A DNA stretch of 64,000 nucleotides, from positions 1,110,001-1,174,000 of the forward strand of contig CALZFC010000015.1 of assembly GCA_945643635.1 (NCBI GenBank), read 5' to 3'. This stretch comes from Allodiplogaster sudhausi (taxonomy: Eukaryota; Nematoda; Chromadorea; Rhabditida; Diplogasteridae). Below, piece after piece: positions 1 through 12,970 of this stretch (the stretch's first letter is position 1; each line of letters opens with the position of its first letter). Made by a program: the position numbers and the translations under genes. Below the pieces are notes generated by a model. It had not been told where the DNA came from and did no database searches. It worked only from the letters and a program-made list of their open reading frames with translations.

Positions 1-579
1 CTTTTCTTCTCTGTCCTTCCGACCATTCCGGAGTCATCTTTCAAATCATATTTTTCCCCTTAGAATAACACGAAGCTACATACACTTATTTTTTTAGCTG
101 TCATGACACTAATAAACGTCTTTCATGTTTTCCTTTATGGATTGATCTTTTTCGGTCACCTCTGATCTCGAAATTCCTTTTGATATATGGTTCTCCGCAT
201 CTATTGTGTAGTTGTTGAGAGGGAAGGAAGTGGAAGAATGGCTGCAGCCATGAATCAGCATTGTGGCCAGCGAGAGACGAAGAGGGTTCCTTCCAGATTT
301 TGATAACGTGGAATTGGGAAGAATGCGTGATGTTTGCTCACTCCTCAATCATTTGTTGACGTGCCATGGTACTTATATTTTAAAACGAGTAAATACTTAA
401 TCCCACTAAATTCCCGCTCACCTTTTTCTAGCCTTTTCTTTTTTCCTTCTAATCTCTGTGCTATGCTTCATTTGCTCTCAAGTGTTATCAAGCTTGTTCT
501 CTCTCATTCATTACTCTCTCCATTATCCTCCTTCCCTCTCTCTATCTCCCTTTCTCTCTCTCCCTCTCTCTCTCCTCTC

Positions 580-619
<40 letters not shown>

Positions 620-1627
620 ATCAGACTCTGATATGTCACCCGCTTGCCACGCCAATCAGTATAACCAATCATCCCAAGCGGCAGCCCTCATAATCTCTCG
701 CTTTATGATTGTCTCGGCTACGCTTCTTCTTTCATCTCCCTCATTCTCATCCACATAATTTCTCTCTCAATCATCATGTCTATCTCCAGTTCTCTCTCGC
801 ACTCTCTTTTCTTCTATCTTCTCTCTATCTATCTATCTCTCTCTCTTTCTCTCTCACTCTCTTCTGTCTCTCTCTTGCTCTCTCTCTCACTCTCTTCTCT
901 TCTTTCTCTCTCTCTCTCTCCATCGGTTTTTAATCATTCTGATACTGTGCCTTCCACTTTGTGTCGTCTTTGTTGATCCGTTCATTCCATCTTCTTTCCT
1001 CTTTCTAATGAGTGCCGCTTCGATTCGAGTCGTTGGAGTGTTTTGTATGAGATATATGAGTTAAACTACTTCTCAACTGACTTTTGTGTTTATGGGAGCA
1101 CAACAAGTGGATTTGACTGTACTCAGTGACTCGAGTGTTTGTTTGCCTTCGCTGAAAGGATCTCAGTGCTCATTCGTGGGACTGAAAGTAGCATCTAAAG
1201 GAGGGAAGACTCAGCCATTTTCTTCCAGCTCTGAACCTCTTCTCTGCATTCTCGTCTTCAGTTCGAGCTCTAGCGAAGAATGGAAGGGGGCAATGGTGCT
1301 CCAGAGGTTTATTTTGTTATTTTGCCTGTTTGCATTTTATTATAATTATCTGATTTGTTATCTTTGTTTCCTTGAAGAATGCATGATTAGTGCAATATTT
1401 ATGGTCTCGTAAATCACTTTCCATTGCGGCCTGTAAATGGCTCAAGTATCGAGTCGAGCTTTGGTTGGCTAGGAGCGCCGTTCAGTGATAAGAGCATCTT
1501 CTTAGTCGCATTGCTTTGGAGTTGGCTTTCAATATTTTCAGATTAGATTAGAAAGGAGTGTGCCACCTTGCAGTCAACTTTTTGTTTCTCTGAATCCCTC
1601 CTCTTTACATGTGCTCTGTATCTCTCA

Positions 1628-1661
<34 letters not shown>

Positions 1662-2219
1662 GTCTCTCTCTCTCTCTGTCTCTCTCTCTCTCTGCCACAT
1701 TTCCTCATCCTGCCGTCGCAGTCTCATGAACCAATGGGCTCCTTTTCTAAAATGCCGTGACTGCAAGGTTCAAATGGCACTGCATTGGACCGATGCTTTA
1801 TCATGCCAATGAAATGGGTTTCTGGAAGAGGGAGAGGGAGAGAGAGAGAGAGCGAGCGAGGGGAGAGAGAGAAAATGAGCGCGAGTGATATAGCGAGGGA
1901 GAGAAAGTGCATTCTAAGGTCTTAGCTTAATCCACGTAGAAGAGCGCTGAGTGAACCACAGAAGAATCCAAAATGACGCTATCGGTGGTGGCGATTTATT
2001 GCTGAGCTGTTCTGCAGAACTCTCTGATCACGCCGCGCAGACTGACTCTTCACTCGAAAAAGACACCCCAAATCGGATGGGGATTACCCGAGAAAAGAGG
2101 CATGGACATACAGAAACATAGTTAGAAACAGCGCCGTAATTAAGCAACAAATTACAATTAATGGATTTAGATACTTATTCAAACATTAATTAAATATTTC
2201 CCAGAGCACCCGAAAAGAG
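1..2219. other. Left spacer, CT-rich, no supported gene
   Basis: No exon series with consistent splice phase is visible. The stretch is dominated by pyrimidine tracts on the + strand (about 533-616, 826-922 and 1623-1694). Long open frames here are Ser/Leu-rich translations of CT repeats and are not treated as genes. It may hold the promoter and 5' UTR of the TRPM gene to the right, but no core promoter motif could be assigned. Confidence 0.6.
533..922. repeat. (CT)n microsatellite cluster
   Basis: Two long imperfect CT tracts, about 533-616 and 826-922, are separated by ordinary sequence. They are simple dinucleotide repeats interrupted by CCCT, TATC and TTCT units. The Ser/Leu-rich open frames over them follow from the repeat and do not indicate coding. 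Confidence 0.9.
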
Positions 2220-2334
2220 ACACGAATCGATATTGATGATGAGACGCAAGAAGATGAGGATGAACGAGGGACGACCCCGTCCGCCTTGCCACCCCTCAGG
2301 GAGGAGCGGAGGCGGAGGAGACGAGGCAGCCTCA
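2220..2334 (+). CDS. Possible upstream coding exon of the TRPM gene
   Basis: This segment reads as an acidic stretch followed by an arginine-rich stretch (start IDDETQEDEDERG). It is bounded by an AG before 2220 and a weak GT after 2334. It ends in phase 1 and would join in frame to an acceptor just inside the exon annotated from 2511 (AG|GAAGCATC), giving a longer N terminus than the ATG at 2511. The donor is weak and the composition low-complexity, so it is listed separately and not as part of the main model. Confidence 0.3.
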
Positions 2335-2510
2335 GTTTCTATTCTTTATGCACTTTTAAAAATGTTTTTTTGTTGTTGTTTGTTAAATAAAAATAGGTTT
2401 TTAAAGATAAATAAGCACAGCTAATAACCGGTGCCTTTCCTTGAACCAAACTCTCTTTCTCTTAATCACTGCAACAATCACGACTTTATCACTAGTTATT
2501 GTTGTTGATT

Positions 2511-5500
2511 ATGGAAGGAAGCATCTCTTCAGGAGAGAGCGGAGGCATGCTCAGCGCACCCTCGCACGTGCACAACAACGAATGGAGAGACATGCTCAGG
2601 TTTGTCGGCGTCGGGGGCGGAGGAGGCAGCAGTGGAGGAGCAGACGCCGGAGGAGCGCCTCCTCCCGAGCGACCGGTTAGATCTTGGTCTTACTCCATCA
2701 TCCTCCTTTTTTTTAATAAAAAAAAAGAAAGAAAATATACTTAATAAACAGTTTTGATTTAGAATGTATACACATCAATACATATGTAGTATATTTCTCG
2801 TTTTCAGCCTCGTCGTAACTCCGCAATAGATAAGCGCTCGCGCTCAAATACGGTTCGTCTCTTCTTCCTCGTTTCATTTCCGTAAAATTTATTTTTTTAA
2901 ACGACTAATTATAAAACGAAAACCTGTTGAAGATGAATAAATATTCTATAAATGTACAACTTGCAGACAGCGCAACGTTCCGAGTCTTCATGGATTACGC
3001 AGAATCTCAATAAACGCGAATGCATATCCTTTGTTGCATCGCACAAGTATAACAACAGGTTTGTTATCAAGATCCATTTCTACGTTCGCGAATGAATCTT
3101 AATACTTTATTCCCTTTGTTTCCACAATAAATATGAAATTGCTACCGTATCCCGCCAGATGTGGCTGCGGAGCATCGTTAGAGGAGCACTGTGAGACGGC
3201 GCGCAGACACGTCAGATCGGCTTCAAAGAACTTCTTGAGTGGTTGGCAGTGGATGTCATTCTCTGAGAATTTATTACTCGCGTAGTATGAAGAGTTGTGC
3301 AGTATACGAGGAAAAAAGCATCCTAACTAGAATGAATTAATAACAATTTTGCAGATCACTCAAGGAATCCGAGCGAAGACTTTGTCGCGGTCGACTCAAC
3401 GGTTATCGCTTACTGATAAGCTTCTCATGTGATCTTTAAAGAAACCAAATGAAGGGCACTCGCCGTTTAAACCATATTACATAATTTATAGCTTAGGTTA
3501 TAGCGCGAAGACAAAACAAAAGGAAAATCTGCTGAGTTTGAGAGTGTGGAAAAGGAGCGAGGACCAACTAATTGTAAGAAAAATAGGGCGAGACATGTAT
3601 GTATGTATGTAGGTAAGGGGGCGAGATTCTGCTTGCAGACGGAAGGAGTGGCCCAGGGCGGAGGGAATGGGTCAAGCCGATGGACGATTCGTCACCACAC
3701 CCTCGCAGCACCCACCGACGCCTTTGGCAACATTGAATTCGATGGTACCTATTTGGGAATAGCATATTATTTCAGTTGGAAAAGCGGCACTGTTAGAGGG
3801 AGAGAGAGACAGAGAGACAGAGAGACAGAGAGACAGAGAGAGAAAACGGAGAAGATGAAAGTTATTTTACAGGCGGCGGCCACCAGTCGACGGCGAAGTA
3901 CGCGAGAGTTGCATTCGACTCTTCGCCCGACCTGCTGCTTACGCTGCTCCTGGTTCATTATTCATCATTGATTTATTGAACGTTATTCATTTTTCTCAAC
4001 TGATCTATTCTTGATTAGAACATCTGGCGAGTGCGGCCACCGAAGATGATCATTACCATCCATGGAGGAATCGCTAACTTCGAGTCTCTTCTTTCTTCTT
4101 CTTTCCTTTCTTTTCTTTTTTTTGAACTCTTCTAATTGAACGACATGTTCTCTGTCATCCTAGAAATAAAACGCGGTTGAATCAAGAGAAATACGAGAGG
4201 GAACGAGACAAGAGAGAGAGAGAAAGAGAAAGAGAGAGAGAGAGAGAGAAGTGATTGGCAGATTAAATTCGAAACTCGCTCGTTCCCTGCGACGTGGTCT
4301 AATGAAAGCGGCAGCCTCAACGGACACTTGGATCATCACGTCTGGCCTTCATCAGGGCGTGGTGAGGCATGTCTGCGCTGCCATTGAAGGTGCGAGGAAT
4401 TCCTTTGCTCTTCAATGAGACATCTTTGTCGTTATTCATTCTTTTATAATCTCTTAATCAGTTCTAAAATGTGTAAATTAGACCTGCGGCAGAGCCGTCG
4501 TACGCACGAGAGAGTGTGCAGCATTGGAATCGCGCCGTGGGGGCTGCTGAAGAAGAGGCGGCGATTGATCCATCTGGTCAGCCTCTTTCTTACCTTCATT
4601 TACATCATTTCACTTTCTTGCTAATAATGCCGCTTTCAACATTTACTCGTAATCCTTGAGCAGGACGGCACTGTGCGCTATAACATGAACACGTTCGCCA
4701 GTGGAGGCAGATTCGCAGAATTGGACGAGAGCCATTCTGCCTTCCTTCTCGCTGACAACGGAACTGTTGGACGGTTATGGAGAGAGAGAAAGAGGGAGAG
4801 CAAGAGAGAGAGAGAGAGAGGAAGAGAGAGAGATAGAGTTGAAGACTGAGAGAGGGAGAGATAAAGAGAGAGTTAAAGACTGTGAAAGAGATTGAAAGTT
4901 GAGAATAAGAGAGAATAAAGAGAACTCGAGTTCCCTTGCAGATATGGAGCAGAGATAGTTCTTCGCCGTCGCTTCGAAACTCTTCTCGCAACAGGAACTG
5001 GTATGTCTTTATTTGTTGTCTAGAAAGAAGCCAAGTTGTCTGCTTCAGCTCCGCTCGTCTGTCTCCTCATCGAAGGGGGCGTCTTCACGGTCAAACTCGC
5101 CCACGACTATCTTACCGTGTCAGCCTTCTCTTCAATCAAGTCATTTATATATTTATAACTAACTCATACCTCCAAGAACTGTCTGCATTCCCAGCCCTCC
5201 CCATCTTCCTGTCGTTGTCTTCGATGGCAGTGGCCGTGCTTCTGATCTCATCGCCTACGCTCATCGCTCTCTTAAGCATCGCGAGTCCGTGCATTCCATA
5301 TATTGATTGAATTTTATCTTTCATTGACAAATTCATTTTGACATTTCTCGAATACAAATGTATTTCTTTGTAGTTACTTGAGTGAGTCAGCGAAGGCCGA
5401 GCTGCTCGAGCTCATACGAACCATCTTCGATCTGCAAGAGCCGGCGCAGTGTTCACGCGTTCTGCGTCAGCTCACAGAATGTGCACAAACAAGGAAATTG

Positions 5501-6964
5501 GTAGATCATTTCAATACGATCTTCTTTTTTAATGTTTACGTACACATGTACATATATGCATGTATGTACATCCGTATGTACGTATGTACATACATGCATA
5601 TTTATAAACAGAATAATTTTTGATCAAGTAGACATTACTGTTGCAGCTGACGATCTACCGCCACGGAGACGACCTCGCAGAGGAGTTCGACCACGCCATC
5701 TTCTCCACTCTTCTCAAAGGTCTCTTCTTCGAGTCGGAACCATGAATTCTCGAACTCGATCTCAGGATCTGCCGGCTCTTCGCTGACTCCACTCGAGCAG
5801 CTCCGCCTCGCACTCGCATGGGACCGTGCCGACGTCGCCCAGAAAGAGATCTTCGGATCGAACTCAGCTGTCAGGGCAATAGGGTGAAGGACTGCAGAGA
5901 GATGTGAGAGATTGAAAAGAAAGAAATGGAGAGGAAGAGAGAGGAAGAACATGAGAGGGAGAGAGAGAAACTGAGAGAGATTGAGATAGAAAGAGGGAAT
6001 GAGAGAGAAGAAGTAGAATGCCGCTGCAGGAGTGGTCCTCCGCCTCCCTGCAGTCGGCCCTTCTCGAGGCTCTTCTCCACGACCGCGTTTCGTTCGTGAA
6101 TCTTCTGCTTGACTACGGAGTTCCCATGCACAACTTCCTCACTTTCGAGCGACTTGAGCATCTTTACAACTCGGTTAATCCTTGGAATTTATTTATATAG
6201 TAATTAATTTTCCGTACATTCCAGGATTTCGGCCCCCAGAATGCACTTCTCCGCACTGTCCTCCACACGGACCGGCCGCTGACTCTCGTGCTTGTCGGCC
6301 AGGTTTCTTCTCATTTCTTCTACCTTTCTATTTCTCCCAGTCTCTCTCTCTGTCTCTTCCTCTCTCTCCGTCTCTCTCTTTCTCATTAGCACTCTCTCCT
6401 TCATTCCATCTCCATGTTTCTGTTACTAACCTTCTTCTTCTATCACCGTTCACATATCCCCAGGCGATCGACCAGTTGATGGGACGTGGCTACCAGTCCC
6501 TGTTCACTTCCCCTGAATTCATTGCCAAGTACAGTCTCTACCGTAGTCGTCATGGGGTCAGTTTCAAGCACATTTCTTAGTTCCTTGCTGAATTTGATTG
6601 TATCACCCATTTTCTTCGCTCTCTTGCTTTCAGATTTCGCAGAAGAATGGCTCCATCGGCAATAGCGGTTGGTTTGATTCTTTTCTTTTCTGAGTGATTC
6701 GTACTTATCCACGTAAAGCCATCAATAACTCAGCTTTAAATGTCGTGTTATTTTTGGATGGCGACAATGGCGGAGTACGGAAGAAGAATCGGATCGCTTC
6801 TCTCTTCTCTCCCCGTGCGACTCCCCTCAATGGAAAGGTGGAGGAGCACGAGGCAAGCAATGATGACGACGATGCTGGTCAGACCACATACATGCTATAT
6901 TTATTTATTTATTTATTGATTCTATATCAATTAGTAGAATTATCAATCAAAAATTCACATTCTA

Positions 6965-7007
<43 letters not shown>

Positions 7008-9984
7008 TATCTCACTCTCTTCCCTAATCCTCGCATTCTCGCATTCTCGCAGAGTCCTATGCTGTTCTTCCAAAATGTTACTCTTGCGATTAATTCAGAT
7101 TACCAAATTAATCGCTAATGCAGCAAAGTTCAATGAGCGATCTTTAGCGCCTTTTCTGGATACCAAATTCAATTGTTTGTCGTGCCGTTTCTCGCTGTCA
7201 CAGCCTAGAAGCTTATGATTGCTTTCTTGGTGTTGATAAGGCTATTAAAAAACTTTCTGATGTTTGCGTCATTGATACTCTGATCAGAACACGGGCTGAT
7301 CTTCCGTGGAATGTTTAGAATATTTGAACGTCTGAAACTTGGGGATCAACAGTAGCATATTTATGGGTTATTGAGGCTGTAATTGCTACAAAGAGTTTGT
7401 GTTGAGAGACGCCTCAGGCAACGACGGAAGAGCCGTTCGTGTTCGAGCGGCCCTTCCACGAGATTCTGCTGTGGGCCGTGCTGACCAGGCGACACGAACT
7501 CGCGCGCTGCATGTGGAGACATGGAGAGGAGCCGCTCGCTAAGGCACTAATTTTATTCTTCTCAAATGTAAACTGATACACGTGAAATTGTTGAGAAAAA
7601 TATAATGATTTGAATATTTCAGGCACTGGTCGCCTGCCGACTGAACTTGGCTCTGGCTCAGGCAGCCGAGGCTGACTTCCTCGAGCTCCAGCTTCTCGAG
7701 GAACTCAACCGAAATGCGGAGTGAGCTGATGTTTACATTTCCTTTTCAGCTGTAAAATTTTTTAGCTGGGACGAATTTAACTTACCATTAGCGTAATGCA
7801 CTTGAACGAACGAAATATATAAAAGCGATCTGTTTCAAGAGAGTTTCGTTCGCTGTCAACCGAGCTTCTGAAGACGTGCCACGCAGCGGACGACGACCTG
7901 GCAGCCACTCTTCTGACCTACGAACTCGCCAACTGGGGCAGGCAGACTTGTCTCAGTCTCGCTGACAATGTCGAGAATCTCGAGTTCATCGGACATCCAT
8001 GGTCTCCGTTTCAATCTAATGGATGATTTAACAATTCAAGAAGTCAAATTGTACTTGCAGTAGTCAAGTCATCCTGTCCGAGATGTGGCACGGGGGTCTG
8101 CAGGCGAGGAGGTAGTTGAGAAGTGGAGACAACTTATGCATGGAAGAAGATGGAGGGAATGATGCAATGATTTTCAGCAACTCGAACTGGACCGTCCTCG
8201 CGGGCATCTTCTTCCCGCCTCTCATCGCTCTTCTCGAGTTCAAGGTTGGCATTGTTTGCCTTCTTTAAAGATTTCATTTAAATTATTTAGAACTCAGTTC
8301 TAAATACTGTAAATTAAAAAAAAAAGAATAAAAAGATTGCCGTTGAGTCAAAAGAAGAGCTCCGACGACAGCCGCACACGGCAGCCGAGCACGCGGCAGA
8401 GTTGAGTGATTACGAGTCCACCGACTCCGAACTCTCCGACTCCGACACCGACTCCGAGACGGAGTCACGACTCAGCTCCGACGACGAAGAGGTTCCACCC
8501 GATTTTGTGATTTAAATGAGTATTTGAAAATGAAGAATATTTGTTTAAAAACAATGTTGTGAGAAAAGTGGATATATTGAAGATCCGCAAGCACACGGCC
8601 GGTAGATCTCGCTCGTCCACCGTTCACTCACTCAGCGTCGCCAATGTCAGCTCTTTTCACTCTTCATTTTGGATTTCACTGCGGCAAATGTTAGTGCCGT
8701 TCAGTGAATACAAAGAAAAAGGATATTGTAGCTGATTCGCGCGAGTTTTCGTCGCAAAGAGAAAGAGCCTCCCTCTCCAGTTCTTCGCTCCATGGTCGCT
8801 CAGCTTCAGCCCAGCTTCTTTACTCCTGGTAATTGACTTCACTTTCGCTCTCTCTATTTGTGTCTTTCTCTCGGTCTCTTTTCCTTTTCCTATCTTTGCA
8901 ATATCCCGCTTAAAAGAATCTGCGCTTCCACCAGGAATCTCCCCACCGTTATCGCCAGTTCGTGATGCGTTGTCGCCGGCGTACCCATCGGCGTTACTGG
9001 CCAAGGAGCCTTCATCCCTCGTGCCTCGGGCGTCGACCGCGACGCGTGCTCCCACGCGACGCAGTTGGCTTTACATTTCACAACAAATTCAGCTGCAGTT
9101 GATCTGTATTGAAGAGATAAGAAGCTATAACTTTTCACAAGTTAATTTGAGGTGCTATCGATTAATCCTGATCAGCAAATGATTTCCACTTCTTATTTTC
9201 AGTCCACAACCGACGACGCGCTTCAACAGTGGCCTCAGCCGCTTCTTCCGTGCCCGAGAGAGTTTCCATGCCGCAGAAAACGGAGGCCATCGAATCTGAC
9301 GGCGTCTGGACAACGCGTAATGGACCGGAAGAGAAGGAGCGGCGCCGGCCTTCCCGCCACGCCTTCCCCTCCCCTCCCCCCGCGGCCAGTCACGACGTGG
9401 CCAGGAGGAAAGGCGTATGTTTTCTCTTTCGTGTCTTAGAAGGAGAAATTAGTTCAGCTTCCAGAGAAGATCATTTTATATTGACCACCAAAGAAACTGG
9501 AGAAGATGCTTGCCAGAGGGAAGAATCTGCTTTAGACTCCGCTGAGCTGGCGCCGCCGCATCATTGAATTCTATACAGCACCCGTCACTACCTTCTGGCT
9601 CTGGAGTATCAGCTTCGCCGTCTTTCATGTCTGACCTCTCTTTTTACCCTCTTACTTTCTCACTATTTACTTCTTTCTCTTCTCTCTCTATGTCGTTCTC
9701 ATTCTTTTTTCCTCTCTCTCTCTTTATCATTCGCTCTCTCTCTCGCTCTATCTCTGATATCTCTGCAGGTAGCCCTAATCTTCTCGCTCGTGCTGAAGAC
9801 CCTCCCCGAGCTTCGGCCTGCCGAGTGCTTCCTCATCTCATACATTGTCGCCTATGCTTGTGATATGATACGAAAGGTTCACTTTTTCAATTACATATTC
9901 GTATGTGTATCTCAAGTATTTGCATACATAGAGATAATTTTCGTTCTCTGACATTTCAGATATTTGAAAAAGGAAAGTACGAGA

Positions 9985-10077
<93 letters not shown>

Positions 10078-10983
10078 ATAGAGAGAGATTTGGAGAAAGA
10101 TTAAAAAGAGAGAAGAGAGATAAGTAAGAGTCCAAGATTAAAGGTTTGACAGAAGAAAGAGACGAATAGGGAAACCTTTCCCTTTGCAGTTCGTCTTCTT
10201 CGATATGCAGCCCTTGCGACTGAAGCTTCGCCACTTCTTCCTGAACCTCCGCGACGGTTCTCTCATCCTCGCCATCTTCTTCTCCCTCGCCGGATTTTCT
10301 CTTCGCGTGGTTCCTGAAACGCTGTTCGTAGGGTTTTTTGTTGTGAAATTTTCTGGAATTGTTGTATTATTATAGTTTAATTATAACTAGCTAGTTCTTA
10401 GGATGATCGGACGCGTTCTTCTCATCATGACTTCAGTGTTGTGGTCGTTCAAGTTGATCGATTACGTCTCAGTTCATCGCTGGCTCGGCCCATATATCAC
10501 AATTGCTGGAGAAATGGTATCGTTCTTCATAAACTCCCTTCAATTGTTTTCTCTGCAGCAGTTCTCTTCTAGATCCCAAAGACCGTCGCCATCCTCACGA
10601 TGCTCTTCATTTCCGTGCTCTCCTTTGGACTCGTCAGACAAGCAGCGACGTATCCGAATGAAGTAAGAAAGCTAAGAAAGAAGCAGATGAGAACTTTCTC
10701 CCCTTCAATTCATCAGCTAGGATACTAACTGATATGTTAGAAAGGATCTTTCTAAGGAATGGCACTGGCTCCTCGTCCGAAACCTCTTCCTCAAGCCCTA
10801 TTACATGCTCTACGGAGAAGTCTACGCTGATGAAATCGACAAGTGCGGAGAGTCAAGTACGGCCTTTTTATATTCATTATTTTATGAACTGGTTGGAGAA
10901 CCACCACTATTTTGCTTCAGGGTGGGATCGACATGTTACTGACGGCACTCCGATTGACGAGCTAGAGTGGACTGAAGGTGCTT

Positions 10984-11027
<44 letters not shown>

Positions 11028-11301
11028 TCTCTCTCTCTCTTTCTCTCTCTCTCACTCTATAACAAGACGTCCTTGCAGAAGACGCTCGTAACTGCGTGGA
11101 AGGTTACTGGGTGTCTCCTATCTACATGACCTTCTACATGCTCATCGCCACTGTCCTCCTCATGAACACGATGGTCGCCAGTTGCACGTCAGTCGTTCCT
11201 CTGCTTTTTCCGTCGCCATCTCAACCTCATTCTCGTTATTTTACGATAAACGTCTTTCCGCCTGTCTGTCTGCTCTTTAGCACTTTCTCTCTCTTTCTCT
11301 T

Positions 11302-11332
<31 letters not shown>

Positions 11333-11952
11333 TTCCTCTCTTTCTCCTACTCGCTCTCTCTATACTTTTCACGTAGTCACCCAGGAGCGTTACAGATACG
11401 TCTACGAGAAGCGTGTCAGCATCACGGCGGAGATGTGGCTCTTCGACCGATTTCGACAAGTGAGCAGATCATTTCTCATTTATGCAGCCTCTACCCTTTC
11501 TCTCACTTTCTCTTTCTCTTTCTCTCTCTCTCTGTTTCTCTCGCTCTTAATTTTTTTTCTCTCTCTCTCTTTCTTTTCCTCTCTCTCTCACTTTCTCTCT
11601 CTCTCTCTCCTTCTCTGCTTCCCAGGTGATGGAATACGACGCGATGCCCTTCCTGCCGCCTCCCTTCACTCTCTTCTACCATCTCTTTTTACTCTTCCGT
11701 TTCTGGCGCGTTCGCAATGAGCAGAACACTCTGCAGAGGCTGCGCGATCGATCGCTCAGTTAGTTATTCGCACCAGTCACCTCCTCTGCCTCCGCGTACA
11801 CCAAAAGTGCCTTCTCAGAACTCTTCCTCTCTGCCGAGCGTCTCGCTGCTCTTCATCGCTTTGAGGGTGAATGCCTCGAGGACATGATGAAAGCGAGGGA
11901 GAGGAAAGCCGCTCTCAGCACGGAGGAGAGCGTGCAGAGGACGGCTGTCAGG

Positions 11953-12000
<48 letters not shown>

Positions 12001-12970
12001 CCTCTTTCTCTTGTGTCTCTCTTCTATTTCTCTCTCTCTCCCTCTTTGTCGCTCCTTCCCTCTATTTCTCTCTCTTTGTCGCTCGCTCTCTCGTTCTTTT
12101 CTCTCTCACGCTCTCTCTCTCCTCTCTCTATCTCTCTTTGTTGCTGTATCTCTCTCTCTCTCTCTCTCTGTTGCTCTCTCTCTCTTCTCTCTCTCTATGC
12201 AATACTCTTTTCAAGGAGTGAAGAGATTCTCTCCCGTCTCTCCGGTGTTCACTCGGTAGAATCCCTCCTGCGCGATTCTCTGAGAGAAGTCGACACGCGA
12301 CTCTCTGCTCTCGAGAATCGAAAAGTGAGGAAAATCAACACGAGTAGTTGATGGATAAGACGCATTAATCGGTGTAAATTATAACCAAATATTTGAAAGT
12401 AACGCGTAAAAATAAACGATGTCTTGAGCGCGAGGACAGCGACTGCTTGGCCCGGCTGACTAATCAGATGGATTTGCTGGTGCAAAGACTTCTTAGCGGG
12501 GACGACTCCTCATCATTATTGTTGGTTTGACATTCAAAGTTTTGCTGTCTTTTTTTTATCGCTTTTTAGAATCTAAAAGCTGTAGCTTCATAAATATGAA
12601 GATGATGAGATCTTAAAATAATATTATTAGTCACATTAGTCGAATTAAAATGAAAAAAAGAGGCAAGCATATAAGGTTTTCTTTAAAGGAAAGATGTAAT
12701 CGTGTAATCGATTTGAGGGGGGTAAGCCAGCTCCGGCCTCCTCCACTGCCAACTCTTCGAATGCCTCCTCCGAATGTCTTCGTCGTGGCTCCCGAGACAG
12801 AAGAAGACGAGGAAAGCAACGAGAGGAGCACGAGGGGTCAATTAGTTTAGGCATTTCGAGTGGCAGCTATTACTTTCTTACTTTACTCTTTGAAAAATAA
12901 TCTTTTTTTCTCAGTTGAATCGTCTCAATTCGAAGCGGACGACGAGTGCTCGCCAAGATCTTATAGATAA
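2511..12970 (+). CDS. TRPM: TRPM-family cation channel (channel only, no kinase domain)
   Basis: This is a melastatin-type TRP channel, a tetrameric plasma-membrane cation channel. Forty-seven exons keep phase: 2511-2675, 2808-2852, 2967-3058, 3159-3241, 3355-3401, 3639-3744, 3873-3952, 4019-4083, 4262-4389, 4482-4576, 4664-4773, 4942-5000, 5049-5118, 5195-5284, 5374-5500, 5647-5719, 5766-5869, 6030-6173, 6225-6302, 6464-6556, 6634-6667, 6734-6877, 7407-7543, 7623-7720, 7840-8001, 8061-8111, 8178-8244, 8348-8491, 8583-8645, 8732-8828, 8917-9063, 9203-9414, 9536-9619, 9769-9876, 10190-10327, 10391-10516, 10573-10662, 10745-10856, 10921-10977, 11079-11180, 11377-11459, 11626-11759, 11819-11951, 12216-12324, 12429-12520, 12727-12836, 12915-12970 (stop TAA). 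The total is about 1,580 aa once a 1-nt excess in exon 42 is discounted. N-terminal TRPM homology region marks are NKREC, CGCG, PTDAFG, IHGG, IGIAPWG and DGSGRASDL. The S1-S6 region begins near residue 1070. The pore has [15 protein letters not shown]. The TRP-box equivalent is WLFDRF, followed by LPPPF and a coiled coil. There is no alpha-kinase or NUDT9 domain. A Ser/Asp-rich loop lies in exon 28. Family is certain. The exact N terminus, the donor at 11180 and several weak splice sites are inferred. Confidence 0.9.
9985..10073. repeat. (GA)n microsatellite in a TRPM intron
   Basis: A nearly pure GA tract of about 90 bp lies in the intron between the exons ending 9876 and starting 10190. It is interrupted by GGGAGGGAGA. 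It is one of many such tracts in this gene's introns, where both CT- and GA-sense tracts occur, so tract orientation does not follow transcription. Confidence 0.9.
10987..11063. repeat. (CT)n microsatellite in a TRPM intron
   Basis: A CT tract directly upstream of the 3' splice site of the exon starting at 11079. Similar tracts precede the exons at 11377 (11281-11342), 11626 (11499-11613) and 12216 (11956-12193), so several 3' splice sites in the C-terminal half use expanded CT repeats as a polypyrimidine tract. Confidence 0.85.

Noticed and set aside
11079..11187. Alternative TRPM donor at 11188 (GTCAGT), a better-looking site than 11181
   Set aside because: It leaves phase 2, while the next exon ([13 protein letters not shown] frame) needs phase 1. 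The weaker GTTGCA donor after 11180 keeps the S6/TRP-region frame and length.
334..12351. Many long Ser/Leu-rich open frames over CT tracts and their Arg/Glu-rich antisense counterparts
   Set aside because: These are translations of (CT)n/(GA)n repeats in all frames. They recur throughout the window and lack splice or family support.
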